64,000 nt of DNA from the NCBI GenBank assembly GCA_031826515.1, contig CP134536.1, positions 2,610,501-2,674,500 on the forward strand. The letters are read 5' to 3'. The DNA is from Flavobacteriaceae bacterium HL-DH10. GTDB lineage: Bacteria > Bacteroidota > Bacteroidia > Flavobacteriales > Flavobacteriaceae. The notes under the pieces are model-generated. The model worked only from the letters and a program-made list of their open reading frames with translations. It ran no database searches and was not told where the DNA came from. The stretch's first letter is position 1, and every line of letters starts with the position of its first letter. The position numbers and the translations under genes are program-made. This document shows, one piece after another, positions 9,361 to 19,025 of the stretch.

Positions 9361-12300
9361 ATGAAAAAAACAATTACTAAAGCTTGTGTTTTATTACTTT
9401 TCAGTCTGTTATGTCTGTCAAGTTTTGCGCAAAATACGAGTGGCAAAAAGAACGTCACTGGTACAGTGGTCGATGTTTCAGGCGTACCAATGCCTGGTGT
9501 TAATGTTCTTGAAAAGAGAGCCAATAATGGAGCAGTTACAGATTTTGACGGAAAGTATAGTGTTTCTGTGAATTCTGATTCAACTTTAATATTCTCTTTT
9601 GTAGGTATGGAAACTCAAGAAGTTGTAGTTAATAATCAAAGTGTTATTAATATTATTTTACATGAGGATATTGAATCTTTAGGAGAGGTTGTTGTAGTAG
9701 GTTATGGTACTCAAAAGAGAGAAGCCGTTACAGGGGCTATTTCTACTATTAATCCAGCAGAAGTAGAAGATTTGCCTGTAGGGAACTTAGGAACGGCTCT
9801 TGCAGGTCGTGTTTTAGGTGTTTCAGTTAGTGGTGGTCAATCCAGACCTGGTGAAGGAGCTAGTTTAACTATTCGTCAGCCTTTTGGTAATGTAGCAGGT
9901 CAGATTACAGCCAAGGATGGTGGTAATACACAACCATTATATGTTATTGATGGTGTTGTACAAATTGATCCTTTTACAGGAACAAACGATAATTCGTTAT
10001 TTAATAGTTTAGATGCTTCACAGGTAGAGAGTATTTCTTTTTTAAGAGATGGTTCGGCGGCTGTTTATGGGTCTAGAGCATCACAAGGGGTGGTTTTAGT
10101 TGTTACAAAAAAAGGAAAAAAAGGGCCTGCTAGGTTTAGTTATAGTGGCAATTTTTCTGTATCAGATGCAACCTATCATTCTAAAATGATGAATGCTAGC
10201 CAGTATGGTCAAGCGTTTAATATTATGAATGGTGCATACGGTAATGAAAGAAATGAAACTAATAATGATTACTTTTTTTCTTCTGAGGCCTTAGATCATT
10301 TTAAAACTCTTGATTATAATTTTTTAGAAGATGCATGGTCAACAGCGTCATCAAAAAGGCATAATGTTAGCCTAAGTGGAGGTACGGATGATGCTACTTA
10401 TTATGCAGGAATTTCATATTTTGAACAAGATACTAACTTAGCCATTTTAGATTATGATAAATGGTCTTTTCGTGCAGGGAGTACTTTTAAGATAGCTTCA
10501 GGGTTATCTGCCGATTTTCAGGTTGCAGGACTTTTTGAAGAAAGAAGAAAGACGTTTAATAAGTTTGGTTCAGAATCTGAAGATGATTATATTCAATTAC
10601 AATATAGAACCCCGTTTTTACCATATTATATTGATGGTTTACCAACTAAAATGCGAAATGCGAGTGGTTCAAATCAATTGGAGTATAACTATGCAGAAAT
10701 GTTAAGACTTGGGAATTTAAATGTTAACAAAGGAAATAATGTAACTATAAATGCAAAGCTTAAATATGATTTCCCGTTTGTTGAAGGCTTAAGCACTCAA
10801 TTAAGTTATGCAAGAACTGAAAGTAAAAATAGAGCAAAGCAAGTAGGTTACGGATATACATTGACTGAATTTAATGGAGCTGGAGATGATGAAGAAAGTT
10901 ATATTTATTATGAATCAGGTTCTGGTCCTCTTGGAGATAATACAATTAGAAAAACAAAAACGACTAGTAGAGGACGTAGAGTTTTAATAGATAATGATAC
11001 AAGATGGAGAGAGCAGTTAAATTTTCAATTAAATTATGCTAGAGATTTTGGTAAACATTCTTTGTCTGGTCTTTTTGCTATAGAAAAAAGCGAATCATCA
11101 TTTGATCAAGATAGGCTTGTTTTTGAAGGAAATATTCCAGAATGGGCAACAGGTCAAGATTGGGAAATCGGTAATCGTGATGCTGGTAATAGTGGAACTA
11201 GTTCTAGTGAGGCAGGAGATTTAGGTTATATAGCTAGATTGTCTTATGGTTTTGATAATAAGTATTTTGTAGATGTTTTATATAGATCAGATGCTTCAAC
11301 AAAATTTGCGCCAGAAAATTATTGGGGTAATTTTTATAACGTTTCTGCTGGATGGATTGTGTCTAAAGAGAATTTTTGGAGTTCAAAGACAGTTGATTAT
11401 TTAAAAATTAGAGCCTCAGCTGGTAAGGTAGGTAATGATAATATAAAGTCATGGTTATGGAGACAAGGTTATAGTTATCAAGCTTCTAGTAGTAATAAAG
11501 GACCTGCTTTTGGCGGTAACGATAATAGAACCGACTGGTGGAAACCTAGTGCAATAGCTAATTACGATGCACATTGGGGGTCTGAGTTTAAAACTAATTT
11601 TGGTGTAGAAACAAGACTTTTAGATAATAGAATGTCAATAAATATTGAACAGTATTATAATATGGGTACAGATCTTCTTGCCCCGACTAGTAATACTTCT
11701 TTTTTCACAATTGGAGGAACACCACCTACTGTGAATTATGCTGAAGCAGATACTTATGGTACTGAAATTTCTATAGGTTGGAAAGATGTTATTGGAAAAG
11801 ATTTTAATTATGGAATAACACTTCTTACTGGATGGAGTGATAATAAAATTATTAAAGGTGATTTTAATCCAGAAAGTGTTAAACCTTGGGATATTCAAGA
11901 AGGGAAATCTACAAATATAGGAACTTGGGGTTATGATAATCTAGGAATGTTTAAAACCTATGAAGAAATTGATAACTATGTTTCAGAAACGGGTGTTACC
12001 GATATTTTCGGATATGTTTATGATGCAGATCCAACTCAATCAGATCTTAAACCAGGCATGTTATATTATAGAGATGTTAGAGGTGAATGGGATCCAGAAA
12101 CAAAAACTTTTGCAGAAGCTGATGGTGTAATAACAGAAGATGATCAAGTTCAATTAAAAAAACCAGCAAAATGGGTTCCTACTGGGTTTTCATCTATCAT
12201 CAATTTGTCATATAAAAACTTTAATTTAAATACCGTTGTAGGTGTAAGTTGGGGAGGATATAGAACAGTTAATGGTACAGCAACCAAATACATGAATAGA

Positions 12301-12666
12301 GATCGAATTTATCAGAATTGGGAAAATAGACCTGAATTTTGGAGCAATATGTATGATCTTAATTTAAACCCTAACGGAACGATACCGAATTTAGCAAAAA
12401 ATAATGGAAATATTAATAATAGAACTTCTGATTTTTGGGCGGTAAATAATTTTGCAATGAATATTAGAAATGTAAATTTAAACTATTCATTTTCAAAGAA
12501 AATATTAGATAAGCTTAAGATTAATAGCTTAAGGTTAAATGTGGTAGCAATAAATCCATTTATTATTGTAAATCCTTATAAAGATTGGGGACTAGGTCCT
12601 GATGGAAATTTTAACGAATTTCCTGTTCTTAAAACCTATTCTTTAGGGCTTAATGTTGGATTTTAA
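9361..12666 (+). CDS. SusC-like TonB-dependent outer-membrane transporter 1
   Basis: A 1101-residue protein. Signal peptide residues 1-23 end SSFAQ. A carboxypeptidase-D-regulatory-like beta domain follows (VTGTVVDVSGVPMPGVNV to about 112), then the TonB-box/plug start VVVVGYGTQKREAVTGAIS, the plug (LYVIDGVV, FLRDGSAAVYGSRASQGVVLV) and a beta-barrel ending in the aromatic residue of LGLNVGF. There is no STN domain, unlike the second SusC at 52708, so this transporter is unlikely to signal through an anti-sigma factor. It should import oligosaccharides with the SusD lipoprotein encoded 28 bases downstream. It is the first gene after the motif-bearing leader and probably starts the transcript that ends at the hairpin at 14649. 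Confidence 0.95.
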   Translation: MKKTITKACVLLLFSLLCLSSFAQNTSGKKNVTGTVVDVSGVPMPGVNVLEKRANNGAVTDFDGKYSVSVNSDSTLIFSFVGMETQEVVVNNQSVINIILHEDIESLGEVVVVGYGTQKREAVTGAISTINPAEVEDLPVGNLGTALAGRVLGVSVSGGQSRPGEGASLTIRQPFGNVAGQITAKDGGNTQPLYVIDGVVQIDPFTGTNDNSLFNSLDASQVESISFLRDGSAAVYGSRASQGVVLVVTKKGKKGPARFSYSGNFSVSDATYHSKMMNASQYGQAFNIMNGAYGNERNETNNDYFFSSEALDHFKTLDYNFLEDAWSTASSKRHNVSLSGGTDDATYYAGISYFEQDTNLAILDYDKWSFRAGSTFKIASGLSADFQVAGLFEERRKTFNKFGSESEDDYIQLQYRTPFLPYYIDGLPTKMRNASGSNQLEYNYAEMLRLGNLNVNKGNNVTINAKLKYDFPFVEGLSTQLSYARTESKNRAKQVGYGYTLTEFNGAGDDEESYIYYESGSGPLGDNTIRKTKTTSRGRRVLIDNDTRWREQLNFQLNYARDFGKHSLSGLFAIEKSESSFDQDRLVFEGNIPEWATGQDWEIGNRDAGNSGTSSSEAGDLGYIARLSYGFDNKYFVDVLYRSDASTKFAPENYWGNFYNVSAGWIVSKENFWSSKTVDYLKIRASAGKVGNDNIKSWLWRQGYSYQASSSNKGPAFGGNDNRTDWWKPSAIANYDAHWGSEFKTNFGVETRLLDNRMSINIEQYYNMGTDLLAPTSNTSFFTIGGTPPTVNYAEADTYGTEISIGWKDVIGKDFNYGITLLTGWSDNKIIKGDFNPESVKPWDIQEGKSTNIGTWGYDNLGMFKTYEEIDNYVSETGVTDIFGYVYDADPTQSDLKPGMLYYRDVRGEWDPETKTFAEADGVITEDDQVQLKKPAKWVPTGFSSIINLSYKNFNLNTVVGVSWGGYRTVNGTATKYMNRDRIYQNWENRPEFWSNMYDLNLNPNGTIPNLAKNNGNINNRTSDFWAVNNFAMNIRNVNLNYSFSKKILDKLKINSLRLNVVAINPFIIVNPYKDWGLGPDGNFNEFPVLKTYSLGLNVGF

Positions 12667-12694
12667 TTTGATTTAAAATTTTAAAATTATAAAT

Positions 12695-14617
12695 ATGAAA
12701 AATATAAAAAATAACATTCTGTTAGTTATTATTATGACAGGATTTTTAGTGAGCTGTAGTACAGACTTTCTAGAAGAAAAGACTGAGTTAAATCAAGCAA
12801 CAACTCAGATTTATGAAGATGAAAATTTGTCAAGAACATACATTAATGGTTTATATAAACTTGTTGTAGCACCAAATGATAAAGATTTATCTAATTACCA
12901 TCTTATGGCATTTATTCATGGGAACGAATCTTTATTTGGATCAGCAACTGATGAAAAAGGAGATGAGAATGATTTAAATAAAGAGTATACCTCGATTTTA
13001 AATACAAATAATCATTGTTTAAAATCTATATATAGTAAGAGTGTGGATAACGATATATGGGGTATGATCAGATATTGTAATGAATATTTTGATAATGTAG
13101 ATAATTATGAAGGGCTTAGTGATGAATTTAAAAATACAGCTAAAGGTCAGTTTTATTATTTTAGAGGGCTTCTTTATTTTGAATTGGTAAGATTGTATGG
13201 TGGTGTACCAATAATTACAACAAACAAGACTGAATTAGATATAGAAATACCTAGAAGTAGCTCAGGAGAAGTTATCAATCAAATTGTAGCGGATTTAGAT
13301 ATGGCAGAAGCATTATTGCCTACCTCATGGAGTGGTAGTGATTATGGTCGTGTAACAAATTTAAGTGCCTCTGCTTTAAAAGGACGTGTGTTATTAACTT
13401 GGGCAAGTCCTCTTTTTAACAGAACTGATGATCAAGCTAGATGGCAACGTGCTTATGATGCCTGTAAATCAGCATATGATGTTTGTACAGCTGCTGGAAA
13501 AGGGTTGAACCCAGATTGGAAAAACATGTGGTTTGAAGAAGAAGGGAATCCAGAAGCTATTACGGTTGTTGGATACAACAATCATGATGATTCTGATAGA
13601 AAGAATAATGCTAACGAAAGAAAAGCACGTTCTAGAGCAGCAGGAGGAGATGGAAGTATTTCTCCAACTAAAAATATTATGGATGCATTTCCAATGAAAG
13701 ATGGTACAGCTTATGATCCTAACAGTAATCTTAATGATTTTTATAAAGATAGAGATCCAAGATTTTATAATACGTTTTCATATAATGGATCTATTTGGCC
13801 TTGGAGTCAAGAGCCAGAATGGAAAAACTGGACTTACTATTGGCATGATGAAGCAGGAGGAGATCCTGAAAATTCTACCGAACAGGATAACAATGCGACA
13901 GGAGTCTATTTAAGAAAATTTACTAATGATAATTTTGAATATGATGATGACGATAAGTTTAGATATAGCGGAACAGATTATATGGAATTTCGTTTTGCAG
14001 AAGTAGTTTTAAACTTAGCAGAAGCAGCAGTTGGAATTGATAATTTATCAGAAGCTAAAGGTTATTTAAAAAAGATTAGAGAAAGAGCTGGTATAGAGAA
14101 TAATGATGGAGACTATGGTTTGTCTGCTGTAAGCTCAAGAGATCAACATTTTGCGGCTTGTATTAACGAAAGAAAAGTAGAATTAGCATATGAAAATAAA
14201 CGTTTCTTTGATTTAAGACGTTGGTTACTTTTTAATGATAATTTTGGTACTGTAACTCAATTAAATCAAACACCTATTGATGGAATTAGAAGACAAGGAT
14301 ATTATGTTGTTGTTAAAGATTATGTGGGAAGTGATGATCCTTTAAAAGGAGACATTATTGATAGAGATGCAGATGCTTCTAATTACCCTGCAGGTGTAAC
14401 AACTTATGAAGAATATGTAGATTATTTATACGATAATTATTTTGAGGTTGTTGTTAGAGATGATGTAGATGATAATGGTTTTTCTTTTACATGGTATGAT
14501 GAGTATTACTTTTTTGGAATTTATGAAGATGCTCTTAAAAAATCACCATATTTAAAACAAACTCAAGGATGGGGTAACGGATTTGGAGCCGGTGTTTTTG
14601 ATCCTTTAGCAGAATAA
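12695..14617 (+). CDS. SusD/RagB-family glycan-binding lipoprotein 1
   Basis: A 640-residue outer-membrane lipoprotein. The signal peptide ends GFLVSCSTDFLEE, with the lipobox Cys at about residue 21. SusD landmarks are YYFRGLLYFELVRLYGGVPI (TPR region), GRVLLTWASPLF, FRFAEVVLNLAEAA and ERKVELAYENKRFFDLRRW. It would cap SusC-1 at the cell surface and bind the pectic oligosaccharide. At 640 residues it is long for the family, and an acidic Asp-rich stretch (YDDDDKFR) is present. It is the last gene before the terminator at 14649. Confidence 0.94.
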   Translation: MKNIKNNILLVIIMTGFLVSCSTDFLEEKTELNQATTQIYEDENLSRTYINGLYKLVVAPNDKDLSNYHLMAFIHGNESLFGSATDEKGDENDLNKEYTSILNTNNHCLKSIYSKSVDNDIWGMIRYCNEYFDNVDNYEGLSDEFKNTAKGQFYYFRGLLYFELVRLYGGVPIITTNKTELDIEIPRSSSGEVINQIVADLDMAEALLPTSWSGSDYGRVTNLSASALKGRVLLTWASPLFNRTDDQARWQRAYDACKSAYDVCTAAGKGLNPDWKNMWFEEEGNPEAITVVGYNNHDDSDRKNNANERKARSRAAGGDGSISPTKNIMDAFPMKDGTAYDPNSNLNDFYKDRDPRFYNTFSYNGSIWPWSQEPEWKNWTYYWHDEAGGDPENSTEQDNNATGVYLRKFTNDNFEYDDDDKFRYSGTDYMEFRFAEVVLNLAEAAVGIDNLSEAKGYLKKIRERAGIENNDGDYGLSAVSSRDQHFAACINERKVELAYENKRFFDLRRWLLFNDNFGTVTQLNQTPIDGIRRQGYYVVVKDYVGSDDPLKGDIIDRDADASNYPAGVTTYEEYVDYLYDNYFEVVVRDDVDDNGFSFTWYDEYYFFGIYEDALKKSPYLKQTQGWGNGFGAGVFDPLAE

Positions 14618-14648
14618 ACGTTATTCAAAATAATTATTTAAAATATAG

Positions 14649-14687
14649 AAATTACCTGTATCCATATTAAATACAGGTAATTTTTTT
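14649..14687 (+). terminator. Rho-independent terminator after SusC/SusD pair 1
   Basis: A 13-base perfect stem (AAATTACCTGTAT at 14649-14661 against ATACAGGTAATTT at 14671-14683), a 9-base loop and an uninterrupted T run to 14687. It separates the SusC/D unit from the enzyme train that starts at 14823. Confidence 0.85.
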
Positions 14688-14822
14688 AATTATTCCAATT
14701 TGTTTTCAGATTCAAGATGTTCATTTACACTAAGAAAATAAATTTTACTGCCAACTAAAAATAAACTTTATAATATTTATAAATAGGTGTAAGCCACTAC
14801 ATCGAATACAATAAAAACAAAA

Positions 14823-16523
14823 ATGAATAAGTTTAATTTTATTTTAATAATCCTATTTCTAGGAATTACAAATGCTTATGCCCAATATCCAAAGCTTACA
14901 GATGAGGATAGAGCTAAAGAGAAAGCTATTAAAGATGAAGCTTATAAGCACTCAGACGAGGCTTGGGAAAAAGCTAAAATTATAGTTCAAAAAGAAGCTA
15001 GGGAAGGAAAACCATATATTCCTTGGGCAGGACGACCAACAGATTTGCCACAAGCAAGTATACCTGCTTTTCCAGGTGCTGAAGGAGGAGGCATGTACAC
15101 GTTTGGTGGTCGTGGTGGAAATGTTTATACAGTTACAAGTTTAGCAGATGATGGACCAGGTTCTTTACGTGAAGCATGTGAAAAAGGAGGAGCAAGAATT
15201 ATTGTATTTAATGTTGCAGGGATAATTAAACTTAAAACTCCATTAATTGTTCGAGCACCATATATAACCATTGCAGGTCAAACTGCACCAGGAGATGGGA
15301 TTTGTGTTTCAGGCGAATCGTTTTGGATAGATACACACGATGTTATTATTCGCCACATGCGTTTTCGTAGAGGCGATACGTTTGTTGGTAGAAGAGACGA
15401 TGCTATTGGTGGTAATCCAGTTGGAAATATCATGTTAGATCATATTTCAGCAACTTGGGGATTAGACGAAAATATGTCTATTTATCGCCATATGTATAGT
15501 CCAGGAGCCGATTATAAAGATGAGAAAAAACCGACCGTTAACATTACTATTCAAAACAGTTTATTTGGTGAAGCTTTAGATACGTATAATCATGCTTTTG
15601 GTAGTACTTTAGGTGGTGAGAACTGTGCGTTTATTAGAAATATGTGGGCTAGTAATGCTGGAAGAAATCCTTCTATAGGGTGGAATGGTATTTTTAATTT
15701 TGTGAATAATGTGATGTTTAATTGGGTACATCGTTCTGTAGATGGGGGAGATTATACAGCTAAATACAATATTATCAATAACTATTTTAAACCAGGTCCA
15801 TTAACACCTAAAGATGCTCCTATAAGTTATCGTATTTTAAAACCAGAAGCTGGTAGAAGTAAACTAGATACTATGGTTTATGGTCGTGCTTATGTTAAAG
15901 GAAATATAGTAGATAAAAACCCAGCAATCACAAAAAATAATTGGGCAGGTGGTGTACAGATTGAAGGTAAAGATGGGGAGCTTTTGAGTTTTAAAGATGC
16001 TAAACCATATTTCGATTATATGAATGCGAGTACTCCTTTCCCAATGCCTTGGTTTAAGGAAATTATGTCTGCAGATGAGGCTTACAATTTTGTGATTAAT
16101 AATGCAGGAGCAACATTACCAATAAGAGATGTTGTGGATACAAGAATAGCAAGAACAGTTAAAACAGGAGAGCCAGAATATATTAAAGGACTAGATCCAG
16201 ATTCTTTTTATCAATTTAAACACAGACGCCTTCCTAAAGATTCATACAAAAAAGGAATTATTACAGATATTTCTCAAGTAGGTGGTTATCCTGAATACAA
16301 TGGAACACCTTATCAAGATTCAGATAAAGATGGGATGCCAGATAAGTGGGAAGAAAAATATGGTTTAAATCCAAATGATGCTTCAGATGCAAATGGAGAT
16401 AAAAATAAAGATGGTTATACTAATATTGAGGATTATATAAATGGTAATAATCCAAAAAAATATAAGGATTGGACAGATTTAAAGAACAATGAAAATTCTT
16501 TAAAAGAGCGATTACTTCAGTAA
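14823..16523 (+). CDS. PL1-family pectate lyase with C-terminal Ca-binding repeat
   Basis: A 566-residue secreted lyase with signal peptide 1-20 (NAYAQ). After a short helical linker (residues 22-75, Lys/Glu-rich) the beta-helix starts at IPAFPGAEGGGMYTFGGRGG. It continues with GPGSLREAC, ITIAGQTAPGDG, HDVIIRHMRFRRGD, LDHISATWGLDE and NWVHRSVDGGDY. The tail DSDKDGMPDKWEEKYGLNP plus a second NGDKNKDGYTN repeat is a TSP3-like calcium module. It is clearly paralogous to the PL1 at 17254, with the same architecture and many shared motifs. Family knowledge points to Ca2+-dependent galacturonan lyases. Whether the two paralogues differ in esterification or chain-length preference cannot be read from the sequence. 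It has its own AT-rich leader after the terminator at 14649. Confidence 0.88.
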   Translation: MNKFNFILIILFLGITNAYAQYPKLTDEDRAKEKAIKDEAYKHSDEAWEKAKIIVQKEAREGKPYIPWAGRPTDLPQASIPAFPGAEGGGMYTFGGRGGNVYTVTSLADDGPGSLREACEKGGARIIVFNVAGIIKLKTPLIVRAPYITIAGQTAPGDGICVSGESFWIDTHDVIIRHMRFRRGDTFVGRRDDAIGGNPVGNIMLDHISATWGLDENMSIYRHMYSPGADYKDEKKPTVNITIQNSLFGEALDTYNHAFGSTLGGENCAFIRNMWASNAGRNPSIGWNGIFNFVNNVMFNWVHRSVDGGDYTAKYNIINNYFKPGPLTPKDAPISYRILKPEAGRSKLDTMVYGRAYVKGNIVDKNPAITKNNWAGGVQIEGKDGELLSFKDAKPYFDYMNASTPFPMPWFKEIMSADEAYNFVINNAGATLPIRDVVDTRIARTVKTGEPEYIKGLDPDSFYQFKHRRLPKDSYKKGIITDISQVGGYPEYNGTPYQDSDKDGMPDKWEEKYGLNPNDASDANGDKNKDGYTNIEDYINGNNPKKYKDWTDLKNNENSLKERLLQ

Positions 16524-16543
16524 TAATAAGTAAAATAAAAAAC

Positions 16544-17209
16544 ATGTCAATTAAAAAAATAAGTTTAAATATTGTATTTTTTACGTTAGTCATAGTGGGT
16601 TTAAATGCACAACAGCATCTAGACCCAGAGTATATAAAAGTTACAAAAGGTAGAGCTTCAAAAATTGTAAAAGAACTTGAGTTGTCTGATTCAGAAAAAG
16701 AAGCCGCAGTAATAAGTGTTATTGCAAAACAATATCAAAACTTGAGTAAATTTCAAGACGAAAGAGATGCAGAAATTGACGCATTAAAAAAAAATAAGCT
16801 TTCAAAAGAAAAGCAAAACAAAAAAATAGATAAGGTAAAAGCTAAAGCAAATAAATCAATTGAGAAGTTGCATAAAATATATCTTAAGCAGTTATCGGTT
16901 CATTTAAATGAAGAAAAAGTTGATGCTGTTAAAGATGGTATGACTTATAGTGTTTTGCCAAAAACATATGCGGCATTTTTAGAAATGATACCAAGTCTTT
17001 CTCAAGAGGAAAAGGATTATATATACAACAATTTAAAAGAGGCTAGAGAACAAGCCATGGATGGTGGTTCATCTAAAGAAAAGCATGCTTGGTTCGGAAA
17101 ATATAAGGGAAGAATTAATAACTATTTGTCGGCAAGAGGATATGATTTAGAGAAAGAAAGAGATGGATGGTACAAACGAATAGAAGAACAAAAAAACAAG
17201 TCTGAATAA
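16544..17209 (+). CDS. DUF3826-type small secreted helical protein
   Basis: A 221-residue protein with a signal peptide (GLNAQQ, cleavage near residue 22). The remainder is strongly helical and charged: KITKGRASKIVKELELSD-like helices at the start, a Lys-rich segment (KNKLSKEKQNKKIDKVKAKA) around 85-105, then KTYAAFLEMIPSLSQEEK and an AWFGKYKGRINNYLSARGYD motif near the C-terminus. I recognise this as DUF3826, a family found in Bacteroidota pectin loci beside PL1 enzymes; its function is not known. It sits between two paralogous PL1 genes with gaps of 20 and 44 bases, so it is probably co-transcribed with them and may assist or bind pectate. No catalytic motif was seen. Confidence 0.75.
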   Translation: MSIKKISLNIVFFTLVIVGLNAQQHLDPEYIKVTKGRASKIVKELELSDSEKEAAVISVIAKQYQNLSKFQDERDAEIDALKKNKLSKEKQNKKIDKVKAKANKSIEKLHKIYLKQLSVHLNEEKVDAVKDGMTYSVLPKTYAAFLEMIPSLSQEEKDYIYNNLKEAREQAMDGGSSKEKHAWFGKYKGRINNYLSARGYDLEKERDGWYKRIEEQKNKSE

Positions 17210-17253
17210 CAGCTGTTTTAGTTAAAAATTGGTTAAAGATTTAAATTCTCATC

Positions 17254-18960
17254 ATGCAAAATTCAAGTATTTATTCATTTAAAAGATTATTGCCGTTAAT
17301 AACCTTTACTGCTGTATTTCAGTTGGCATTTGCTCAATATCCAGAAATACCTCATGATCTTCAGGCGAAAACAGATACAGTATTAGCGAAAGAAAATGTT
17401 AGACTGCATAAAATATGGGAAGATAATTATCATATTATAGTTGAAGAAGCCAAGCACGGTAAGCCGTATATTCCATGGGCAGCCTATCCATCCGATTTAA
17501 TAAAAGCCGATATTCCTGCATTTCCAGGAGCAGAAGGTGGTGCTGCGTTTACACCTGGTGGTCGTGGCGGAAAAATATTTGTAGTCACCAGTTTAGAAGA
17601 TTCAGGCAAAGGTACTTTTAGGGAAGCTTGTGAAGCAGTAGGAGCCAGAACCATTGTTTTTAATGTTTCTGGAATAATTCAATTGAAAAAGCCTATTAGT
17701 GTGCGAGCGCCTTATATTACAATTGCAGGACAAACAGCACCAGGTAATGGTATTTGTATTGCGGGAGAATCGGTATTATTAGATACACACGATATTATTA
17801 TTCGTCACATGCGTTTTCGTCGTGGTGCTACCGATGTCACTAGACGAGACGACGGTTTGGGAGGCAATGTTATTGGTAATGTTATTATTGATCATTGTTC
17901 GGTAAGTTGGGGATTAGATGAAAATATTTCATTATACCGTCATCAATTTCAGGCTAATAAAAAATCAAAGTTAGAAAAATTACCAGCGGTAAATGTTACC
18001 ATTCAAAACACGATTTCATCTGAAGGTTTAGATACTTATAATCATGCTTTCGGAAGTACTATTGGAGGTTTAAATAGTACCTTTATTAGAAATTTATGGG
18101 CTAATAATATTTCTAGAAATCCATCTATTGGGATGTACGGTAGTTTTAATTTTGTAAATAACGTGTTGTTTAACTGGTGGAATCGTTCCTTAGATGGAGG
18201 CGATTATCGCTCCATGTTTAATATTATAAATAATTATTTTAAACCAGGCCCAATAACACCAGAGGATAAGCCAATTCGTTACAGAATTTTAAAACCAGAA
18301 TCAGGTTACATGGAGCCTAAAACCTTTGGTCGCGCTTATGTTTCTGGAAATTATGTTGTGGGATCTCCAGAAGTTACTGCTAATAACTGGGATGGCGGCG
18401 TTCAAATTGAAAACAGATTGCATACAGAAGCTAAAGACTATTTAGAGCTTATCAAGCAAGACAAACCATTTGAAATGGCACATCTTACTATAATGGATAC
18501 CCAGAAAGCTTATGAATTTGTTTTAAACAATGTAGGTGCTACGCTTCCTAAAAGAGATGCTGTGGATAAACGTATTATTAATTATGTTAGAACGGGAAAG
18601 ATAACTTATAAAGAAGGTTTAGAAAATACGATTGGTAAGGAGTTTATTAAAAGAAGATTACCTGCCGATTCTTATAAAAAAGGCATTATTACACACCCAG
18701 ACCAAGTTGGTGGATACCCAAATTATTCTGGGAAATCTTATAAAGATTCTGATGGCGATGGCATTTCAGATAAATGGGAGAAAAAATATGGATTGAATCC
18801 TAAGGATGCTTCCGATGCTAATAAAGATTTAAATGGCGATGGCTATACTAATATTGAAAAATATATTAATGGTATCAATCCATTAGAAAGAGTCGATTGG
18901 ACAAAAATAGAAAATAACACCGATACGTTGGCAAAATTACCAAACGGATTGTTACAATAA
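17254..18960 (+). CDS. PL1-family pectate lyase, paralogue of the 14823 gene
   Basis: A 568-residue secreted lyase. The signal peptide ends AFAQYPEIP. Like its neighbour it has a charged linker with GKPYIPWAAYPSDL, then a PL1 beta-helix: IPAFPGAEGGAAFTPGGRGG, ITIAGQTAPGNG, HDIIIRHMRFRRG, IDHCSVSWGLDE and FNWWNRSLDGGDY. The C-terminal DSDGDGISDKWEKKYGLNP repeat is a calcium-binding TSP3-like module. It matches the 14823 product across the whole length, so the pair probably arose by tandem duplication around the DUF3826 gene. Divergence at a few loop positions (for example DTFVGRRDDAIGG against ATDVTRRDDGLGG) could alter substrate subsites. This is the third PL1 in the window. Confidence 0.88.
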   Translation: MQNSSIYSFKRLLPLITFTAVFQLAFAQYPEIPHDLQAKTDTVLAKENVRLHKIWEDNYHIIVEEAKHGKPYIPWAAYPSDLIKADIPAFPGAEGGAAFTPGGRGGKIFVVTSLEDSGKGTFREACEAVGARTIVFNVSGIIQLKKPISVRAPYITIAGQTAPGNGICIAGESVLLDTHDIIIRHMRFRRGATDVTRRDDGLGGNVIGNVIIDHCSVSWGLDENISLYRHQFQANKKSKLEKLPAVNVTIQNTISSEGLDTYNHAFGSTIGGLNSTFIRNLWANNISRNPSIGMYGSFNFVNNVLFNWWNRSLDGGDYRSMFNIINNYFKPGPITPEDKPIRYRILKPESGYMEPKTFGRAYVSGNYVVGSPEVTANNWDGGVQIENRLHTEAKDYLELIKQDKPFEMAHLTIMDTQKAYEFVLNNVGATLPKRDAVDKRIINYVRTGKITYKEGLENTIGKEFIKRRLPADSYKKGIITHPDQVGGYPNYSGKSYKDSDGDGISDKWEKKYGLNPKDASDANKDLNGDGYTNIEKYINGINPLERVDWTKIENNTDTLAKLPNGLLQ

Positions 18961-19025
18961 ATAAACACTTAAAAGCTATTATGTTGCGATTTAAAGATTT
19001 AAAACATATTGTTTTTCAATTTGAT

